A model generated the notes under the pieces. That model had not been told where the DNA came from. It saw nothing but the letters and a program-made list of their open reading frames with translations, and made no database searches. 64,000 bases of DNA. It comes from CF-162 sp963667205. GTDB lineage: Bacteria > Chloroflexota > Dehalococcoidia > SM23-28-2 > RBG-16-64-32. Both the position numbers and the translations under genes were made by a program. Where the stretch lies: contig OY762959.1 in NCBI GenBank assembly GCA_963667205.1, forward strand, positions 2,170,001 through 2,234,000, in the 5' to 3' direction. Shown here piece by piece: positions 61,529-64,000 of the stretch; positions within the stretch are counted from its first letter, which is position 1; each line of letters starts with the position of its first letter.

Positions 61529-62026
61529 TCAGCACGCATCGTCGGCCGCGAGAAGGCGCGCGACGTGCGGGTCGTCGCCCCGGCGCGACTCCATGATCTC
61601 GAGCATGCCGATGACGCGCTCCGGCGCGCCGGCGTCCCGGGCGAGTCGGACGGTGGCCTCGCCGTGACGGTGGAGGCGCCCCAGGCCCCCGTCGCCGCAA
61701 GCGATGCGGTCGAGTGCGCTGGACGGCAGCGCTCCGAGGACGACGTAGGCGACGCGGTGCCAGGTGCGAATGCGGGCTGAACGGCCGCCCTTGCCGGCGT
61801 CGTGGATGAGGGCGGCGGCGAGAAGGTCGGCGTCATCTTCGCCTTCAGCGCGCAGCTTGTCGTAGACGTCGAGGCAGTGGCGCTGGTCAGCCGATTGCAT
61901 GGCGGCGAAGAGCGGGTAGAGGTCCCCGCCCAGAGCGGACTCCGCCTCGCGCCGGTCGTCCGCAGTCACTCCGGGCGCGAGGGTGCGCCTGAGCTGTCGG
62001 GCGCGGTAGAGCAGGCGAGAGGTCAA
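61529..62026 (-). CDS. HD-domain phosphohydrolase-like protein
   Basis: 165 residues from TTG 62026 (TTGA overlap with the protease stop). The metal-binding set is His in SADQRHCLDVY, His-Asp in LAAALIHDAGKG, and later His in LGRLHRHGEATV with Asp in ARLLAADDA. This is a minimal HD fold without GYP or RelA parts; substrate may be a nucleotide or other phosphate ester. Confidence 0.8.
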   Translation of the reverse strand: MTSRLLYRARQLRRTLAPGVTADDRREAESALGGDLYPLFAAMQSADQRHCLDVYDKLRAEGEDDADLLAAALIHDAGKGGRSARIRTWHRVAYVVLGALPSSALDRIACGDGGLGRLHRHGEATVRLARDAGAPERVIGMLEIMESRRGDDPHVARLLAADDAC

Positions 62027-62736
62027 AAGAACTGCCCGTCGATGCCGGTGAAGAGTTGGGTGAGCGTTTCGACCACAGGACGCATAACGTCGCCCAGCAG
62101 GCTAACGCGGCCGCCCGTGATGAATGGGAGCGCGATGAGAGAGATCAGGAGTACCGGCCCGAACTGCTCAAGCCGCGCGAACGAGCGCGAGAGCTCAAGC
62201 GGGAGGAGACCGATCGCCACCTTGAAGCCGTCGAGCGGCGCGATTGGGATGAGGTTGAAAATGCCGAGTATGACGCTGATGAGGACGATTGAGCTCAGGT
62301 AGTATCCGGCGTACTCGTCGAGACCCCAGCCGCCGGTGCTCTGAGCGCGATAGAGCGAAAACCACTCCAGGCTTCCGAGACGGAAGGGCAGACCGGCCAC
62401 CGCGGCGATGAGGAAGTTCGTGGCGGGCCCGGCGAAGGCGGTCATCGCCAGCGCGGCCTTCGGGTTCTTGGTCGCGTTGGGGTTGACGGGCACCGGCTTG
62501 GCCCAACCGATTCCGACGAGCGCGATCAGCAGCGTCCCGCCGGGGTGGAGGTGGGCCAGGGGGTTGAGCGTCAACCGGCCGCGTGAGCGGGGCAGGCGAT
62601 CTCCGAGCTGGTCGGCGACGAAAGCGTGGGCGAACTCGTGCAGAACGAGCCCAAGCAGGACCGCCGTGCCGAGAGCGCTGAAGAGGACGAAGAAGGCGAC
62701 GGGGTCGTCGGCCAGCAGGTCGAGGTTGAAGATCAA
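62023..62736 (-). CDS. Site-2 protease (M50), minimal form
   Basis: 237 residues from TTG 62736. Zinc motif HEFAH at 33-37 in the first long span, NPLAHLHPGGTLL, GPATNFLIAAVAG, and NLIPIAPLDGFKV giving the third ligand. Five or six spans, no PDZ or CBS domain, which is the YwhC/Rip-like subgroup common in Chloroflexota and Firmicutes. Natural substrate unknown. Confidence 0.9.
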   Translation of the reverse strand: MIFNLDLLADDPVAFFVLFSALGTAVLLGLVLHEFAHAFVADQLGDRLPRSRGRLTLNPLAHLHPGGTLLIALVGIGWAKPVPVNPNATKNPKAALAMTAFAGPATNFLIAAVAGLPFRLGSLEWFSLYRAQSTGGWGLDEYAGYYLSSIVLISVILGIFNLIPIAPLDGFKVAIGLLPLELSRSFARLEQFGPVLLISLIALPFITGGRVSLLGDVMRPVVETLTQLFTGIDGQFF

Positions 62737-62797
62737 GCTGTTTCCAGTGTATCAGCCGCTGATTTGAGAGCCGCGCCGTGACGGCCGGCGGCGGGTA

Positions 62798-62803
62798 TAT
62801 AAT
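62798..62803 (+). promoter_or_regulatory. TATAAT -10 element before the edge gene
   Basis: Perfect TATAAT 38 bases before the ATG at 62842, within GGGTATATAAT. No convincing -35 at the right distance. Confidence 0.45.
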
Positions 62804-62841
62804 CTGTGCACTCGATTCGCGGGTGACGGAGGGAGATACGA

Positions 62842-64000
62842 ATGGTAACGAAGCGAGCTCCATTGGTAGAGCCGGTGAACGCGGTGGACGCGGTGCGCAA
62901 GGCGTGGGACTATCCGCTCTTCGATGCGATCTTCCAGCGCCGGGCCAGGCGCTATCCGCTCGGGGCGGAGATGCCCGGCGATCTGGCCCCGTTCAAGTCC
63001 AACAAGTCGCCGCTGCCGCTCGACGAGATCGAAGAGGCGATGCTGGTGATGGCGGGGACGGGCATCAGCGGCATCAACCTCGCCGACCTGCCGTTCAACG
63101 ACCAGAACGGCGGCAACTTCTGCGGCAACGCGATGCTGCAGTTCGTGGGCCGCACCTACGCCAGCGCTTGCGGTTCCCACGGCACGGAGCTCTTCTACAC
63201 CAACGACGAGGGCACGTACATGGGCAGCCTGCGCGACAAGCTGCCTTCGGCGATGCAGGAGTTCGAATCGCTGGACGACCGCGAGAAGATCGTCGCGGCG
63301 TTTCGCGCCAACACGGAGCAGATCGGCGAGGGCCGGCTGTCGATCCCGATGACGCCGGGTGTCACGCAGCCGTTCAACTGGTGGAACGCCAACCAAACCG
63401 GAACGACGCTCTTCATGCCTGTGAGCGACGTGACGTGGGAGTACATCAACATCCTCATGCTCGTGATGGACGAGCCGAACAGCTTCTACCCGTATGACGA
63501 CATGAACGGCAACGCCGAACCGCTCAAGGAGTGGGCCGACAAGGGCCACCTCGACCGCACGCGGGCCTACCCCCTATCTGGCCTCGAAAGCTCGCTGCGC
63601 ATGATCGTGACCGGCACCGAGCAGGCGATCATGCTGCAGAACATGTACCTGGGCCTGCAGGCGATGGGGCTGGGCGGCTGGATCTTCAGCGCCTCCGTCG
63701 GCCAGCTCATCCTAGCGCTGATGGGGTTCCGATTCGAAGTCCCGCAGAAGTCCGGACCGCGCAAGCCGCTGGACGGAGCCGAGCCGATGCCGGTGCCCGT
63801 CGGTCTGGAGGGGCACTTCCAGGCGTACTGCCCGCCGTACTACCCCGACATGGCGAGCGCCGCGCAGGCGATCTTCGACGCCAAGTGGGGCCGCAAAGGC
63901 ATCTACAAGGAGGAAGGCGGGCCCGTTGGCCTCAAGGACAAGCAGTCGCTGGACAAGCTCGTCGCCAGGACGCCCGACTGGTGCCTTGAGGCGACGAAGG
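62842..64000 (+). CDS. Nitroreductase-fold protein of unknown role, 3' end outside the window
   Basis: Open from ATG 62842 (GGAGGG about 7 bases upstream) to the edge, at least 386 residues, no stop. IFQRRARRYPLGAEM near residue 30 and LPLDEIEEAMLVMAGTGISG resemble the RRS-R start of nitroreductases, and AIMLQNMYLGLQAMGLGGWIFSAS the FMN-contacting helix. In between are about 170 residues, including GSHGTELFYTNDEGTYMGSL and VTQPFNWWNANQTGTTLF, not seen in standard 200-residue members. It may be a large FMN oxidoreductase. No signal peptide or membrane segment. Confidence 0.6.
   Translation, partial: MVTKRAPLVEPVNAVDAVRKAWDYPLFDAIFQRRARRYPLGAEMPGDLAPFKSNKSPLPLDEIEEAMLVMAGTGISGINLADLPFNDQNGGNFCGNAMLQFVGRTYASACGSHGTELFYTNDEGTYMGSLRDKLPSAMQEFESLDDREKIVAAFRANTEQIGEGRLSIPMTPGVTQPFNWWNANQTGTTLFMPVSDVTWEYINILMLVMDEPNSFYPYDDMNGNAEPLKEWADKGHLDRTRAYPLSGLESSLRMIVTGTEQAIMLQNMYLGLQAMGLGGWIFSASVGQLILALMGFRFEVPQKSGPRKPLDGAEPMPVPVGLEGHFQAYCPPYYPDMASAAQAIFDAKWGRKGIYKEEGGPVGLKDKQSLDKLVARTPDWCLEATK

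Overview
The window is a gene-dense, high-GC bacterial chromosome segment with no phage, insertion sequence, CRISPR array or tRNA that I can see. The gene set points to a Chloroflexota-like organism, perhaps a Dehalococcoidia relative: remA-gmk pairing, opcA-zwf-gnd-pgi-tal-rpiB cluster, T-box leader on a trp operon, MaoC/SDR acyl-CoA genes, an LLM-class flavin enzyme, and receiver-less winged-helix regulators. That placement is inference from gene content, not a phylogeny; an actinobacterial origin is the main alternative.

Layout. (1) 1-4491, minus strand: miaB (cut by the edge), an epoxide-hydrolase-like protein, an FAD oxidoreductase and a shortened gamma-glutamyltransferase. (2) 4544-7538, plus strand: a palindrome-controlled unit encoding a 36-residue membrane peptide, a PadR regulator and a methyltransferase, then two DedA-like genes, the first broken by an in-frame TGA. 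(3) 7535-8223: a response regulator with a frameshift. (4) 8455-27398: a 19-kb exopolysaccharide operon of 16 tightly coupled genes (UDP-sugar dehydrogenase, initiating sugar transferase, sugar-modifying enzymes, chain-length protein, flippase, seven glycosyltransferases, acetyltransferase, polymerase/ligase, nucleotidyltransferase-kinase fusion, FemAB/CelD-like acyltransferase). (5) 27408-31121, minus strand: two surface beta-helix proteins, one ending in a dockerin, around a stand-alone winged-helix regulator. (6) 31277-34193: LLM oxidoreductase, ATP-grasp ligase, HAD phosphatase. (7) 34209-41073: oxidative and non-oxidative pentose phosphate operon. (8) 41264-43012: MaoC hydratase and SDR (acyl-CoA beta-oxidation type). 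(9) 43363-45017: CBS protein and a CBS-linked site-2 protease. (10) 45237-49011: peptide-type ABC importer without its ATPases. (11) 49503-57693: T-box-controlled trpS-trpE-[SDR remnant]-trpG-[membrane protein]-trpD-trpC-trpF-trpB operon. (12) 57690-62736: alpha-glucosidase, gmk, remA, tyrA, HD protein, site-2 protease. (13) 62842-64000: a nitroreductase-like gene running off the edge.

The most interesting signal not explained by the genes is a set of short direct repeats (five-mers ending in AC) spaced at 11-bp steps, found in three places: before the exopolysaccharide operon (8351-8431), before the stand-alone winged-helix gene (29784-29832) and in the gap between the second beta-helix gene and the LLM gene (31176-31239). 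Together with the two OmpR/PhoB-type winged-helix proteins they suggest one matrix-building regulon. A second theme is damage: two in-frame TGA codons, one in-frame TAG, one dinucleotide frameshift and three probable internal deletions. These are either sequence or assembly errors or real decay, and must be settled before any functional claim about those genes.
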